From contig JALJCR010000003.1 of assembly GCA_022953095.1 (NCBI GenBank), forward strand, positions 372,001 to 436,000: a DNA stretch of 64,000 nucleotides, written 5' to 3'. Position 1 is the first letter of the stretch. The number at the start of each line of letters is the position of its first letter. This DNA is from Qipengyuania sp. ABI-127-1. GTDB taxonomy: Bacteria; Pseudomonadota; Alphaproteobacteria; Sphingomonadales; Sphingomonadaceae. The position numbers and the translations under genes are program-made. The notes below the pieces were generated by a model. The model saw only the letters and a program-made list of their open reading frames with translations, was not told the DNA's origin and searched no databases. Of the stretch, positions 8,740-17,360 are shown in pieces.

Positions 8740-9138
8740 ATGGACGCGTTCGATCCCACCGCCTGGAGCGCCGCGTTGCTCGGCCTGTTCTGTATCGCCG
8801 TCGCTATCGGCGCATTGCGCCAGCCCGGTCTGTGGCGCCAGATGGTCGACGAGATCGACGGTTCGCCCGCGCTCCAGCTCATCAGCGGGTTTTGCGAGCT
8901 CTCCGTCGGGGCGGCCATCTTTCTCCTCAACCCGTGGATTCAGGGCGATCTGCTGGCCATGATCGTGAAGACGATCGGCGGATTGATGATGGCCGAGGCG
9001 CTTGTCGTCATGGCGATGAGCGACATCTATTTCCACTTCTGGCTGAAAAATCTCGCCGCTTTGCATCGGCTATGGCCGCTCTTCACACTGATGGCCGGGC
9101 TGGCGCTTGCCGTTGCGGGCATGATGCGGCTCGCCTGA
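8740..9138 (+). CDS. Small four-helix membrane protein, function unknown
   Basis: 132 residues. Four hydrophobic segments can be seen, at about residues 8-26, 45-65, 72-92 and 108-130, without a cleavable signal peptide. I do not recognise a named family. It begins 8 bp after the monooxygenase stop, so the two are probably one transcription unit. A helper or membrane-anchoring role is only a guess from position. Confidence 0.78.
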   Translation: MDAFDPTAWSAALLGLFCIAVAIGALRQPGLWRQMVDEIDGSPALQLISGFCELSVGAAIFLLNPWIQGDLLAMIVKTIGGLMMAEALVVMAMSDIYFHFWLKNLAALHRLWPLFTLMAGLALAVAGMMRLA

Positions 9139-9243
9139 ACGAAGCCGCCCGTCGATGGGAATCGCACGGTCGTCGGACGGCATGGTTGTGCCGCATCCGC
9201 GGTTCTGTATTGCATGGGCAATACAGATGTCAGGGGAATATCC

Positions 9244-11067
9244 ATGAAATTCGCACGCCACGCGCTCGCCTCGGGCGCCGCCCTCTCGCTTATCCTTGCC
9301 GCCGGTCCCGCATTGGCGCGCGATAGCAAGGAGGCGACCCAATCCGCATCCGAGGCGAGCGAGCATGACAAGCTGTTTACCCTTTTCGCCGAATCCGACG
9401 CGCGCAGCCTCGCGCTCAACCCGATCGGTCGCTTGTTCCGCGGCGACGACACCAACGCCGATCGCCTCGGCGACTATTTCACTGACTCGATGTTTCTTGC
9501 CGCGCGGACCGATACCCAGCTCAATCTCGCGCTGCTTGCGCAGATCGACCGGGCGAAGCTGAGCGAAACCGATCAACTCGCCTATGACGTGTTCAAATAT
9601 CAACAGGAATCCACGCTCAGGGGTCAGAGCGACGAGATGCGCGAACTGACCGAAACGCGACCGATCAACCATTTCGCCGGCTTCCACACCTTTTACCCGA
9701 ACTTCGCCAGTGGCGATAGCGCGGCGCAGTTCGAGACGATCGCCAATTACGAGGACAACCTCAGCCGTCATGACGACTATATCGCCATCACCCACCGGGC
9801 GATCGCACGATCGCGCGACGGTATGGAATCGGGGGTGGTCGAAACCAGGCTGACCATCGACCGCGTCGTAAAGCAGCTCGATACGCTATTGGCGGTTCCG
9901 CTGGCGGATTCAATGTTCATGAAACCGGTGAAGAACTTTCCCGAGAGTATCTCTGCCGCGGACAAGGCGCGGCTGACGGCGGCCTATGAAGCCAAGACTA
10001 GCGAGCTCTACGCCACCCATGCGTTGCTGCGCGATTTCCTGCGCAATGAATATCTGCCGGTAGCGCGCGAGAGCGTCGGTCTGAGTCAGATGAAGGGTGG
10101 CGAGAAGCTCTACGCCCACATGATCGAACAGACCACCACGCTGCCGCTGACTGCCGAATACCTGCACAATCTTGGCCTTAACGAAGTGGCGCGGATCAAA
10201 AATGGGCTAGAAGAGATCAAGGCCGAAGTCGGCTTTGTCGGCACGCTCAACGAATTTTTCGACTACGTGCGTACCGATGCTCGGTTCAAGCCGGAAAGCC
10301 GTGAGGCGCTAACCCAGAGCTATTACGATATCGGGAAAGAGGTCGATGCAAAGATCGGCCAGTATTTCTCGGTAATTCCCAAGGCCCAGCTCGAGATCAA
10401 GCCCTATGACGAATCGATCGAACAATTCCAGGCTGGAGGTTCCTATCAGTCGGGTCCGCCAGATGCCTCGCGCCCGGGTACGTTCTATTTCAATGCATAT
10501 GACTTGCCCAGCCGCCTGACGACCGGCAACGTCACCCTCTACCTCCACGAAGGCGCGCCGGGTCATCATTTCCAGATCAGCTTGGCGCAGGAAAACGAGG
10601 ATCTGCCTGCCTTCATGCGCTTCGGGGGCAACACTGCCTATGTCGAGGGCTGGGCGCTCTATTCGGAAACGCTGGGCTACGAGATGGGCTTCTTCGCCGA
10701 TCCCTGGAACCGCTATGGCACGCTGCAAGACGAACAACTTCGCGCCATGCGGCTGGTGGTCGATACCGGCCTCCACGCCAAGGGCTGGACCCGCCAGCAG
10801 GCGATCGACTTCATGCTGGAAAATTCGGGCATGACCGAGACCGAGGTGGTGGCCGAGGTAGAGCGCTATATCGCGATCCCGAGCCAGGCGCTCGCCTATA
10901 AGGTCGGCGCGCTGAAGATCCAGGAATTGCGGAAGAAAGTCGAAGAACGGCTTGGCGCCGGTTTCGACATTCGCGAATTCCACGCCCAGGTGCTCGATAC
11001 GGGCAGCCTTCCGCTGCCGGTGCTGGAGGCCAAGATCGACCGCTGGATCGCTTCCAAGGCCGGGTAG
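9244..11067 (+). CDS. DUF885 family exported protein (putative metallopeptidase-like)
   Basis: 607 residues starting MKFARHALASGAAL; signal peptide cleaved near ALARD (residue 24). A GGGGAA ribosome-binding site precedes this ATG, which I prefer over an upstream in-frame start at 9214. The DUF885 hallmark HEGAPGHHFQ lies near residue 435, a histidine/glutamate cluster like that of zinc peptidases. Another conserved block, YVEGWALYSETLGYEMGFF, follows about 30 residues later. DUF885 proteins are mostly annotated as uncharacterised secreted peptidases. The gene is flanked by short gaps and appears monocistronic. Confidence 0.9.
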   Translation: MKFARHALASGAALSLILAAGPALARDSKEATQSASEASEHDKLFTLFAESDARSLALNPIGRLFRGDDTNADRLGDYFTDSMFLAARTDTQLNLALLAQIDRAKLSETDQLAYDVFKYQQESTLRGQSDEMRELTETRPINHFAGFHTFYPNFASGDSAAQFETIANYEDNLSRHDDYIAITHRAIARSRDGMESGVVETRLTIDRVVKQLDTLLAVPLADSMFMKPVKNFPESISAADKARLTAAYEAKTSELYATHALLRDFLRNEYLPVARESVGLSQMKGGEKLYAHMIEQTTTLPLTAEYLHNLGLNEVARIKNGLEEIKAEVGFVGTLNEFFDYVRTDARFKPESREALTQSYYDIGKEVDAKIGQYFSVIPKAQLEIKPYDESIEQFQAGGSYQSGPPDASRPGTFYFNAYDLPSRLTTGNVTLYLHEGAPGHHFQISLAQENEDLPAFMRFGGNTAYVEGWALYSETLGYEMGFFADPWNRYGTLQDEQLRAMRLVVDTGLHAKGWTRQQAIDFMLENSGMTETEVVAEVERYIAIPSQALAYKVGALKIQELRKKVEERLGAGFDIREFHAQVLDTGSLPLPVLEAKIDRWIASKAG

Positions 11068-11166
11068 GCCGCAGCACGGGCGGGGATTGCCACCCGCCCG
11101 ATCTGGCTAGCTCTCCACCGGCGCGCTAATTGCGTTGCAACCTTGTGTGGTGAAGGGGCAGGCGCG

Positions 11167-12330
11167 ATGGATTGGCTACGCAATGCCGACTGGCTGACGC
11201 GCGAGCGGGTGCGGGGGTATGCGCTGCTCCTCGCGCTCGTCAGCCTCGGGGTGCTGGCCATCTCCTATATGAACGCAATGGCACCTGCGGGCACCGATTT
11301 CCTCGCCTTCTGGGGGGCAGGTCGAGCCGTGGTGGGAGGCGATCCGGCCGCCGCCTACGACCTTGCGCTGCAAGAGCGCATCCAGACGGCGACGGGGAGC
11401 GAGGGATGGTTCGCCTTCGTCAATCCGCCGCCCTTCCTGCTTGCCGTTACGCCCTTTGCTACTCTACCTTTTCCGCTCGCCTGGACCGCCTGGGTGGTGG
11501 TTACCTGGGGCTTGTGGGCCTGGGCCGGCATTCGTGCGTTTCCCCGCCTCTGGCCCCTCGTTATTGCCTATCCCGGCGCGCTGATCGCGGCGGGCCACGC
11601 CCAGACCGGCCTCCTGACAGGCGCCTTGCTGGTGCTGGCCGCGCATGAACTGGGCAAACGCCAGGCGGTATCGGGGGCGGCAATCGGTGCCTTGGTGATA
11701 AAACCGCATCTCGCAGTGCTGGCGCCGTTTTGGTTCGGTGCGGGGGGCAAATGGCGCGCTTTCATAGGCGCCGGAGGCACCGCATTGGCTCTGATCGCAA
11801 TCTCGTGGGCTGCTTTCGGCAGCGAAACCATCGCGGCCTATACCACAAGCTGGCGCGCGAGCGGTGCCCTGCTGGATGGTATCAATCCCGATTTCCTGCT
11901 GCGCATGACAACGTTCTATTCCCAGGCACGTCTATTGGGAGGCGACATCGCGGGTCTGGTGCTGGGTGTCATATCCGGACTGGCGGCTTGCGCGGCGGCC
12001 CTGCTTGCTTCCCGCCGCTTCGGGGGCGATGCGCGTGCATCGGGGGCCGCGGTGCTCGCCGCGACCGCGCTCGCCTCGCCCTATCTCTTCAGCTACGATC
12101 TGCCTTTTCTGATCTTCCCGACGCTCTGGTTGGTCATGCAGGGGCTGGAGCACGGTTTTCGCCCCTACGAAAAGCTGGCGCTTGCGGTGCTCTATTTCGC
12201 GCCCTACGCCACCCGCGCATTGGCCTTTCCCCTGGGGATCAACCTTATGCCGTTCGCCGCGCTGGTACTGCTGGCGCTGGTCTGGAGCCGTGGCGGGACA
12301 AGCGGGCCGGGAACCTCTCGCGCACCCTAG
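11167..12330 (+). CDS. DUF2029/GT87-type multi-pass membrane glycosyltransferase
   Basis: 387 residues with about ten predicted membrane segments. The early aspartate in APAGTDFLAFWGAGRAV and the central WFAFVNPPPF and IKPHLAVLAPFWF blocks match the GT87 (DUF2029) polyprenol-phosphate mannosyltransferase-like family. Such enzymes transfer a sugar from a lipid-phosphate donor on the periplasmic side. The donor and acceptor cannot be read from sequence. A GAAGGGG ribosome-binding site supports the ATG at 11167. Confidence 0.82.
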   Translation: MDWLRNADWLTRERVRGYALLLALVSLGVLAISYMNAMAPAGTDFLAFWGAGRAVVGGDPAAAYDLALQERIQTATGSEGWFAFVNPPPFLLAVTPFATLPFPLAWTAWVVVTWGLWAWAGIRAFPRLWPLVIAYPGALIAAGHAQTGLLTGALLVLAAHELGKRQAVSGAAIGALVIKPHLAVLAPFWFGAGGKWRAFIGAGGTALALIAISWAAFGSETIAAYTTSWRASGALLDGINPDFLLRMTTFYSQARLLGGDIAGLVLGVISGLAACAAALLASRRFGGDARASGAAVLAATALASPYLFSYDLPFLIFPTLWLVMQGLEHGFRPYEKLALAVLYFAPYATRALAFPLGINLMPFAALVLLALVWSRGGTSGPGTSRAP

Positions 12331-12378
12331 TGTTTTTACTCATCAGGACGGAGGGCAGAAGTTTCATGGAGGTACGCC

Positions 12379-12528
12379 ATGTCGAGTTTGTCCTTCCGCA
12401 GCAGCCGCCCCGATGGCTGGGTGCAGCCGAAGCCTTATAGCGACAGTTCGCTGCGCTATCGGATGCACGGCAAGATCCAGCCGATGGAACAGCCGGGCTT
12501 CCTGGCTCGTCTGTTCGGGCTACGCTGA
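12379..12528 (+). CDS. 49-residue small protein, conserved-looking, unknown function
   Basis: The frame from ATG at 12379 to TGA at 12526-12528 encodes 49 residues starting MSSLSFRSSRPDGWVQPKPY and ending PGFLARLFGLR. A perfect GGAGGT Shine-Dalgarno sits 6 nt upstream, and a strong terminator follows 20 bp after the stop. The composition (balanced charged and aromatic residues, tryptophan, an amphipathic C-terminus) looks coding rather than random. I recall similar short proteins ending in LARLFG from erythrobacteria but cannot verify this. It is too short for usual gene-length cut-offs. Confidence 0.75.
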   Translation: MSSLSFRSSRPDGWVQPKPYSDSSLRYRMHGKIQPMEQPGFLARLFGLR

Positions 12529-12548
12529 GGGTTCAGTCGCAAATGGAC

Positions 12549-12579
12549 GGGGCCGGAGGTCATATCGACCTCCGGCCCC
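12549..12579. terminator. Bidirectional-looking intrinsic terminator between convergent genes
   Basis: A perfect 12-bp GC-rich stem (GGGGCCGGAGGT / ACCTCCGGCCCC) with a 7-nt loop CATATCG, followed by AATTCTTT on the plus strand. It lies between the small protein gene and the convergent symporter gene and can serve both. Confidence 0.8.
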
Positions 12580-12602
12580 AATTCTTTGGTATCGGCCCGG
12601 TT

Positions 12603-14126
12603 TCAGTATTCTTCGGGCTCTTCGGGGGTGTCGGCCGTATGTGTCGGCCCCGCGTCTTTCTGGCCCTGCGCCAGCTTGAATACCACCCCGCTGAGTAGGG
12701 CAAGGGCGAGAAGGTTCGGCAGGGCCATGGCGGCATTGGAGATGTCGCCCAGTCGCCAGACCAGCTCGCTCGGCTGTGCCGCGCCAAGGAAGATGACCAC
12801 GCACCACAATACGCGCCAAGCCATATGCAGCTTTTTCTCGCCCGAACGGCTGGAGCCTTTCACACGGTCGTACAGGAAGGTGATCGCCCGTTCGCCGTAA
12901 TAGCTCCATGTCAACAAGGTGGTGAAGACGAACAGGATCAGTGCGATCGAGGCCACTAGCGTACCGATCGGAACCGAGGCAATCTCGACCGGGAAGGCCG
13001 CCGCGAAAGCGCCGCTGGTCATTTCGAAACCGACGCGATCGGATTGCCACGCGTGGGCCACGGCTTCGCCGCCTGCCGTGAAATCGCCGCGCACGGTAAG
13101 GATGACCAGCGCGGTCATGGTGCAGATTACGATCGTGTCGATGAAGGTCCCGAGCATGGCCATGCGGCCCTGCGTTTCGGGATCGTCGGTCTGCGCGACG
13201 GCATGGGCGATGGCGGTCGAGCCCTGGCCGGCTTCGTTGGAGAACAGGCCCCGTGCAACGCCAGCACGGATCGCGAGGATGATCGCCGCCCCCACGAAGC
13301 CGCCGCTGGCCGCCTGCGGGTTGAAAGCCCCGTGGAAAATCAGGCCGAAGGTTTCACCCAGATCGCCGAAATTCAGAATCAGCGCGATGACCGCCATGAC
13401 GATGTAGGTGGCCGCCATGAAGGGCACGATTTTCTCGGCAACATTGCCGATCGACTTGATGCCGCCGATGATGACGATGAAAACGAGGATCGCGACGATC
13501 AGCCCGCCGAGCCATTCCTCGATGCCGAACAGTTCGTTGAGGCCGTCCGCCACGGCATTCGCCTGAATCGAGTTACCCGTTACCAGCGCGGAAAACAGCG
13601 TGCCGAGGCAGAAAACCACGGCGAGCCAGGTCCATTTCTTGCCCAGGCCCATCATGATGTAGGTCATCGGCCCGCCGCGCAGCACGCCATCACTCGTACG
13701 CTCGCGGTAGCGGATGGCAAGCGAGCCTTCGGCGAAGGCCAGCGCCATGCCGAACAGGGCCGTAACCCACATCCAGAAAATCGCCCCGGGACCGCCCAGC
13801 GCGATAGCGGTCGCGACACCGGCTAGGTTGCCCGTCCCGACCTGACCGGACAATGCTGTAGACAGTGCCGCGAAAGGGGAAATTTCGCCTTCGCCCTGGC
13901 TCTTGCGACCGGCGAAGAGGTTCTTGAAGGCGCTGCCGAGTTTGATGATGGGGTAGAATTTGAGCCCCACCATGATCCACAGGCCAATGCCCAGCAGGAT
14001 GATGGTCATGGGTGGGAAGGGGAGCACTTCCACCCCGTTCCATGTCCCGCCCCAAATGAAATCGGATAGATTGGTGACCGGCTGAATCAGCCGCTCGCCC
14101 AGACTCGGTGCCTGGCTTGTTGCCAT
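12603..14126 (-). CDS. Alanine/glycine:sodium symporter (AGCS family)
   Basis: 507 residues from MATSQAPSLGERL; this ATG has a GGGGAA ribosome-binding site 8 nt upstream, while an upstream ATG at 14144 would add six residues. About eleven membrane helices are visible. The conserved motifs ALSGQVGTGNLAGVATAI (near residue 90) and GVARGLFSNEAGQGSTAIAH (near residue 285) are characteristic of the AGCS family, which imports alanine or glycine with sodium. The C-terminus is acidic and hydrophilic. It is convergent with the small protein gene and divergent from secE. Confidence 0.95.
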   Translation of the reverse strand: MATSQAPSLGERLIQPVTNLSDFIWGGTWNGVEVLPFPPMTIILLGIGLWIMVGLKFYPIIKLGSAFKNLFAGRKSQGEGEISPFAALSTALSGQVGTGNLAGVATAIALGGPGAIFWMWVTALFGMALAFAEGSLAIRYRERTSDGVLRGGPMTYIMMGLGKKWTWLAVVFCLGTLFSALVTGNSIQANAVADGLNELFGIEEWLGGLIVAILVFIVIIGGIKSIGNVAEKIVPFMAATYIVMAVIALILNFGDLGETFGLIFHGAFNPQAASGGFVGAAIILAIRAGVARGLFSNEAGQGSTAIAHAVAQTDDPETQGRMAMLGTFIDTIVICTMTALVILTVRGDFTAGGEAVAHAWQSDRVGFEMTSGAFAAAFPVEIASVPIGTLVASIALILFVFTTLLTWSYYGERAITFLYDRVKGSSRSGEKKLHMAWRVLWCVVIFLGAAQPSELVWRLGDISNAAMALPNLLALALLSGVVFKLAQGQKDAGPTHTADTPEEPEEY

Positions 14127-14222
14127 CGCGTAAATTCCCCTCATGCGTCCCTTGACCGGAAAGCGCGTAGGCTAGTCGCGGGCAACACACTTGCAAAGAG
14201 GAGATTCGCGCGAGTCCACCGC

Positions 14223-14251
14223 TTGCCTTTTCGGGTTCGCGGGACTAGTGC
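14223..14251 (+). promoter_or_regulatory. Candidate secE promoter
   Basis: TTGCCT (14223-14228), 17-nt spacer, TAGTGC (14246-14251), followed by a ~125-nt leader to the secE ATG. It fits the alphaproteobacterial preference for a conserved TTG in the -35 box and a weak -10. Judged by eye only. Confidence 0.3.
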
Positions 14252-14377
14252 GGCTGTGTCTTCCGACATTGGGAATCGAGAAAAGCCCCTCCCGGACTTG
14301 AACCGGGGCGGCGAGAGACCCTACCTGAAAGGGACGTGGCGGAAGGCGGCACGATTTTTACGCGAGAGACGTGAACG

Positions 14378-14581
14378 ATGGCAGACGAAAAGAAAACCAG
14401 CCCGGCGGAATTCCTTCGCCAGGTGCAGGCCGAAGGGCGCAAGGTCGTATGGCCGACGCGCGAGGAAACGGTGCGCACGGCGATCTTCGTGTTCATCATG
14501 ACCGTCATCCTTTCGCTTTTCTTCCTTGGCATCGACTCGCTTTTCAGCGCCGTGGTGCGCTGGCTGCTGACGCTGGCCTGA
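14378..14581 (+). CDS. secE: Preprotein translocase subunit SecE
   Basis: 67 residues. The hydrophilic N-terminus with FLRQVQAEGRKVVWPTREET (residues 12-31) is the SecE signature, followed by one membrane helix (about residues 36-60). SecE clamps SecY in the Sec translocon. The short single-helix form is normal for alphaproteobacteria. nusG follows 44 bp downstream, the usual secE-nusG pair. The leader upstream contains a T-arm-like sequence but no complete tRNA. Confidence 0.96.
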   Translation: MADEKKTSPAEFLRQVQAEGRKVVWPTREETVRTAIFVFIMTVILSLFFLGIDSLFSAVVRWLLTLA

Positions 14582-14625
14582 TGTTTCTGGCCTGAGCCGC
14601 ATTTCGACAGGATAATAGAGAAAAC

Positions 14626-15162
14626 ATGGCACGCTGGTACATCATCCACGCCTATTCCGGTTTCGAGAACAAGGTTCGCGACGCAATTATCGCCGAAGCC
14701 GAACGGCTGGGCCTTTCCGAGGGTGTCGAGGAAGTCGAAGTTCCGACCGAAACCGTAACCGAAGTGAAGCGCGGCAAGAAGGTCCAGGTCGAGCGTAAGT
14801 TCATGCCCGGTTACGTGCTCGCCAAGCTGAACATGACCGATGACGTCTATCACCTCGTCAAGAACACGCCGAAGGTGACCGGCTTCCTGGGTACCAACAA
14901 CAAGCCGCAGCCGATTTCCGAAAAGGAAGCGGCGCGCTATTTCGGCGGTGTGGAAGAAGCCCGCGCGGCGCCGAAGAAGGAAATCAGCGTCGATTACGAG
15001 ATCGGCGATCAGGTCAAGGTGCTGGACGGCCCGTTCGCAAGCTTCAACGGCCTTGTGGAAGAACTCGATTTCGACAAGCAGAAGGTCAAGGTCTCGGTCT
15101 CGATCTTCGGCCGCGCTACCCCGGTCGAACTCGATTTCGAACAGGTCGAACTGGTCAAGTAA
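14626..15162 (+). CDS. nusG: Transcription termination/antitermination factor NusG
   Basis: 178 residues. N-terminal NGN domain beginning ARWYIIHAYSGFENKV with FMPGYVLAKL near residue 60, and a C-terminal KOW domain with GDQVKVLDGPFASFNG near residue 127. NusG binds RNA polymerase, promotes processivity and couples with Rho or S10. It is followed by a strong terminator instead of rplK, which is found 8.7 kb away, so secE-nusG forms a closed two-gene unit here. Confidence 0.98.
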   Translation: MARWYIIHAYSGFENKVRDAIIAEAERLGLSEGVEEVEVPTETVTEVKRGKKVQVERKFMPGYVLAKLNMTDDVYHLVKNTPKVTGFLGTNNKPQPISEKEAARYFGGVEEARAAPKKEISVDYEIGDQVKVLDGPFASFNGLVEELDFDKQKVKVSVSIFGRATPVELDFEQVELVK

Positions 15163-15184
15163 GGCTTCGACTACAGGCTTTCGA

Positions 15185-15220
15185 AAGGCCCCGCCGGGAT
15201 ATGCCCGGTGGGGCCTTTTC
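15185..15220 (+). terminator. Intrinsic terminator of secE-nusG
   Basis: AAGGCCCC-G-CCGGG pairs with CCCGG-T-GGGGCCTT around a 5-nt loop, giving a 14-bp stem with one G-T wobble, ending in TTTTC. It lies 22 bp after the nusG stop. Confidence 0.9.
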
Positions 15221-15273
15221 GATTCAGCATTGCTCCTTTCGCCAAACCGGGCCGCGGAAAACCGGGCCGCAGA

Positions 15274-15552
15274 CTATCGCTTGGCCTTCGCGAAAAGGTT
15301 GACCAGCTCCTCGACCTTGGTGTGCTGTTCGCGCGTATCTCCCGAGGCAATCGCTTCGGCCACGCAATGCGAGGCGTGTTTCTTGAGGATTTCGTCCTCG
15401 GCACGGGCGAGCGCCGATTTCACCGCCTGCAATTGATGCAGGATATCGATGCAATACCGATCGTCCTCGACCATCTGTGTAACCCCGCGCACCTGCCCTT
15501 CGACCCTGCGAAGGCGATCGACGATACGTGCCTGTGCTGATTTTTCGGCCAT
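15274..15552 (-). CDS. csoR: CsoR-family copper-sensing repressor
   Basis: 92 residues starting MAEKSAQARIVDRLRRVEGQ. It is an all-helical DUF156/CsoR protein. The Cu(I) ligand triad C-H-C is visible as Cys34, His59 and Cys63, with the 25/4 spacing of characterised CsoR proteins. CsoR is released from DNA when it binds Cu(I), derepressing copper-resistance genes. It is divergent from copA and shares a 56-bp intergenic region that contains a palindromic operator matching CsoR sites. Nickel-sensing RcnR-type proteins are related but have a different ligand set at the N-terminus (His rather than this pattern), so copper is favoured. Confidence 0.88.
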   Translation of the reverse strand: MAEKSAQARIVDRLRRVEGQVRGVTQMVEDDRYCIDILHQLQAVKSALARAEDEILKKHASHCVAEAIASGDTREQHTKVEELVNLFAKAKR

Positions 15553-15564
15553 CGGAACTCTCGC

Positions 15565-15593
15565 TTGAAAGATACCCTGTGGGGGTATACTGC
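15565..15593 (+). promoter_or_regulatory. copA promoter overlapped by CsoR-type operator
   Basis: The operator is ATACCC (15572-15577), 5-nt centre TGTGG, GGGTAT (15583-15588), an exact inverted repeat of the GC-rich CsoR type. It sits between a TTGAAA -35 (15565-15570) and a TACTGC or TATACT -10 (15586-15593). Occupancy would block RNA polymerase at copA. The transcript would have a leader of only about ten bases. The same site could control csoR on the other strand. Confidence 0.78.
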
Positions 15594-15608
15594 GCCCGAA
15601 ACGGAGAA

Positions 15609-17360
15609 ATGGCAAGCCAGATGCAAGTTTCGATCAATACAACCCGCAGATCGCTCATCAGAAGTGCAGTTGCCATTGGCGGTCTCGCGGCCATGCCCGC
15701 GTGGGCGCGCGGGGTGTCGCATGGCCCGATCCGCCAGGGCTTTGACGAAGTATCGGGCCGCGTCATCGATCTTGCGGTCGGTGAAGGGCCGGTTGCAGTC
15801 GCCGGTCGGCGCGGTCATGCCTTTGCGGTCAATGGCAGCATTCCGGGGCCGCTTGTCCGCCTCAGGGAAGGCGAGCCGGTTACGCTGCGGGTTGCCAATC
15901 ACCTGGCTGAAGATACGTCGATCCACTGGCATGGCTTGTTGCTGCCGTTCCAGTTCGATGGCGTGCCCGGCGTCAGTTTTCCGGGTATCAAGCCAGGCGA
16001 GACCTTTGTCTACGAGATCCCCGCGTTGCGGCAGGCCGGCACATATTGGTGGCACAGCCACTCCGGCCTGCAGGAACAGGCCGGGCATTACGGCCCGCTG
16101 ATCGTCGACCCTGCGGGAACCGATCCGGTCGAGGCAGATCGCGACTATGTGCTGATGCTGAGTGAATTCACCCCGCTGCACCCCCATACGATCATGGCCA
16201 AGCTCAAGAAAGGCGAGGAATATTTCAACCGCCAGAAGACGAGCTGGACCGACGATTATCCGCTGAGTGGTGCGGATCGCAGGATGTGGGCGGGTATGCG
16301 GATGATGCCCACCGACATCGCCGATGTGACCGGTTCGACCTACACCTATCTCGCCAACGGCCATGCACCTTCGGACGGTCTCGAATATCTGTTCAAGCCC
16401 GGTGAACGCGTGCGCCTGCGCGTCATAAACGGCAGTGCGATGAGCTTCTTCAACCTGCGCATCCCAGGTACGCGGATGACGGTGGTACAGGCCGACGGGA
16501 AGAACGTTCGTCCGGTCGAGGTGGACGAATTCCAGATCGGCACGGCGGAAACCTATGACATCGTTGTCGAGCCGACGGGCGAGGCCCACACGATCGTTGC
16601 CGAGGCGATGGACCGCTCGGGCATGGCGGTGGCAACGCTTGCCTCGCGTCCCGGCGCCCGCGCGCCGGTTCCGCCTTTGCGCGATCCGGTTCTGCTGACG
16701 ATGAAAGACATGGGACACGGCGGGATGGACCATTCCGGCATGGACCATGCCGCGATGGGTCATGATATGCCGATGGGCGAGATGGACCACGGCGCGATGA
16801 ACATGCGCGACACATCCAAGCTGCCGACCGACGTCAAGGTCGGCCCCGGTCTCGATATGGTCAGCGCCGACCCGGTCGACCGCATGGGCGATCCAGGCCT
16901 GGGGCTCGACAAGGTTGGCCACAGGGTGCTCACCTACAAAGATCTCGCGGCGCTAGAGCCAAATGACGATCCGCGCAGCCCCAGCCGGTCGATGGAAATC
17001 CATCTCACCGGCAATATGGAACGCTATATGTGGTCGTTCGACGGGACAAAATACAACGCGGTTGCCGACCGGCCGATCCGCTTTGCCTTCAACGAGCGTG
17101 TGCGGGTCAAGCTGGTCAACGATACGATGATGGCGCACCCTATTCATTTGCACGGCCATTTCTTCGAACTGGTCAATGGCGCGGATCGGATGCACCAGCC
17201 GCAGAAACACACAGTCATCGTACAGCCGGGCGGCAGTGCGACTTTCGACGTGACGATGGACGAGCCGGGCGACTGGGCCTTTCACTGCCACCTGCTCTAT
17301 CACATGCATGCAGGCATGTTTCAGGTGGTCACTGTCGCCTCGCCGGAGGGCGCGGCATGA
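15609..17360 (+). CDS. copA: Copper-resistance multicopper oxidase CopA (periplasmic, Tat-exported)
   Basis: 583 residues from MASQMQVSINTTRRSLIRSA; a second start 12 bp on (MQVSIN) is equally plausible. A twin-arginine signal (TTRRSLIRS) precedes a hydrophobic stretch. The four copper motifs are seen: HWHG (near residue 105), WWHSHSG, HPIHLHGHFFE, and HCHLLYHMHAGMF near the C-terminus. A methionine/histidine-rich insert (MGHGGMDHSGMDH onward, near residue 365-398) is the extra copper-binding region of CopA/PcoA. The family oxidises Cu(I) and sequesters copper in the periplasm. It overlaps copB by ATGA. Confidence 0.96.
   Translation: MASQMQVSINTTRRSLIRSAVAIGGLAAMPAWARGVSHGPIRQGFDEVSGRVIDLAVGEGPVAVAGRRGHAFAVNGSIPGPLVRLREGEPVTLRVANHLAEDTSIHWHGLLLPFQFDGVPGVSFPGIKPGETFVYEIPALRQAGTYWWHSHSGLQEQAGHYGPLIVDPAGTDPVEADRDYVLMLSEFTPLHPHTIMAKLKKGEEYFNRQKTSWTDDYPLSGADRRMWAGMRMMPTDIADVTGSTYTYLANGHAPSDGLEYLFKPGERVRLRVINGSAMSFFNLRIPGTRMTVVQADGKNVRPVEVDEFQIGTAETYDIVVEPTGEAHTIVAEAMDRSGMAVATLASRPGARAPVPPLRDPVLLTMKDMGHGGMDHSGMDHAAMGHDMPMGEMDHGAMNMRDTSKLPTDVKVGPGLDMVSADPVDRMGDPGLGLDKVGHRVLTYKDLAALEPNDDPRSPSRSMEIHLTGNMERYMWSFDGTKYNAVADRPIRFAFNERVRVKLVNDTMMAHPIHLHGHFFELVNGADRMHQPQKHTVIVQPGGSATFDVTMDEPGDWAFHCHLLYHMHAGMFQVVTVASPEGAA

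Noticed and set aside
14281..14310. tRNA T-arm-like sequence (GGTTCAAGTCC on the minus strand) upstream of secE
   Set aside because: The T-arm is well formed (CCCGG/CCGGG) but no matching acceptor, D-arm or anticodon arm is found within tRNA length and no CCA follows. It may be a degraded tRNA or att fragment, so no RNA gene is called.
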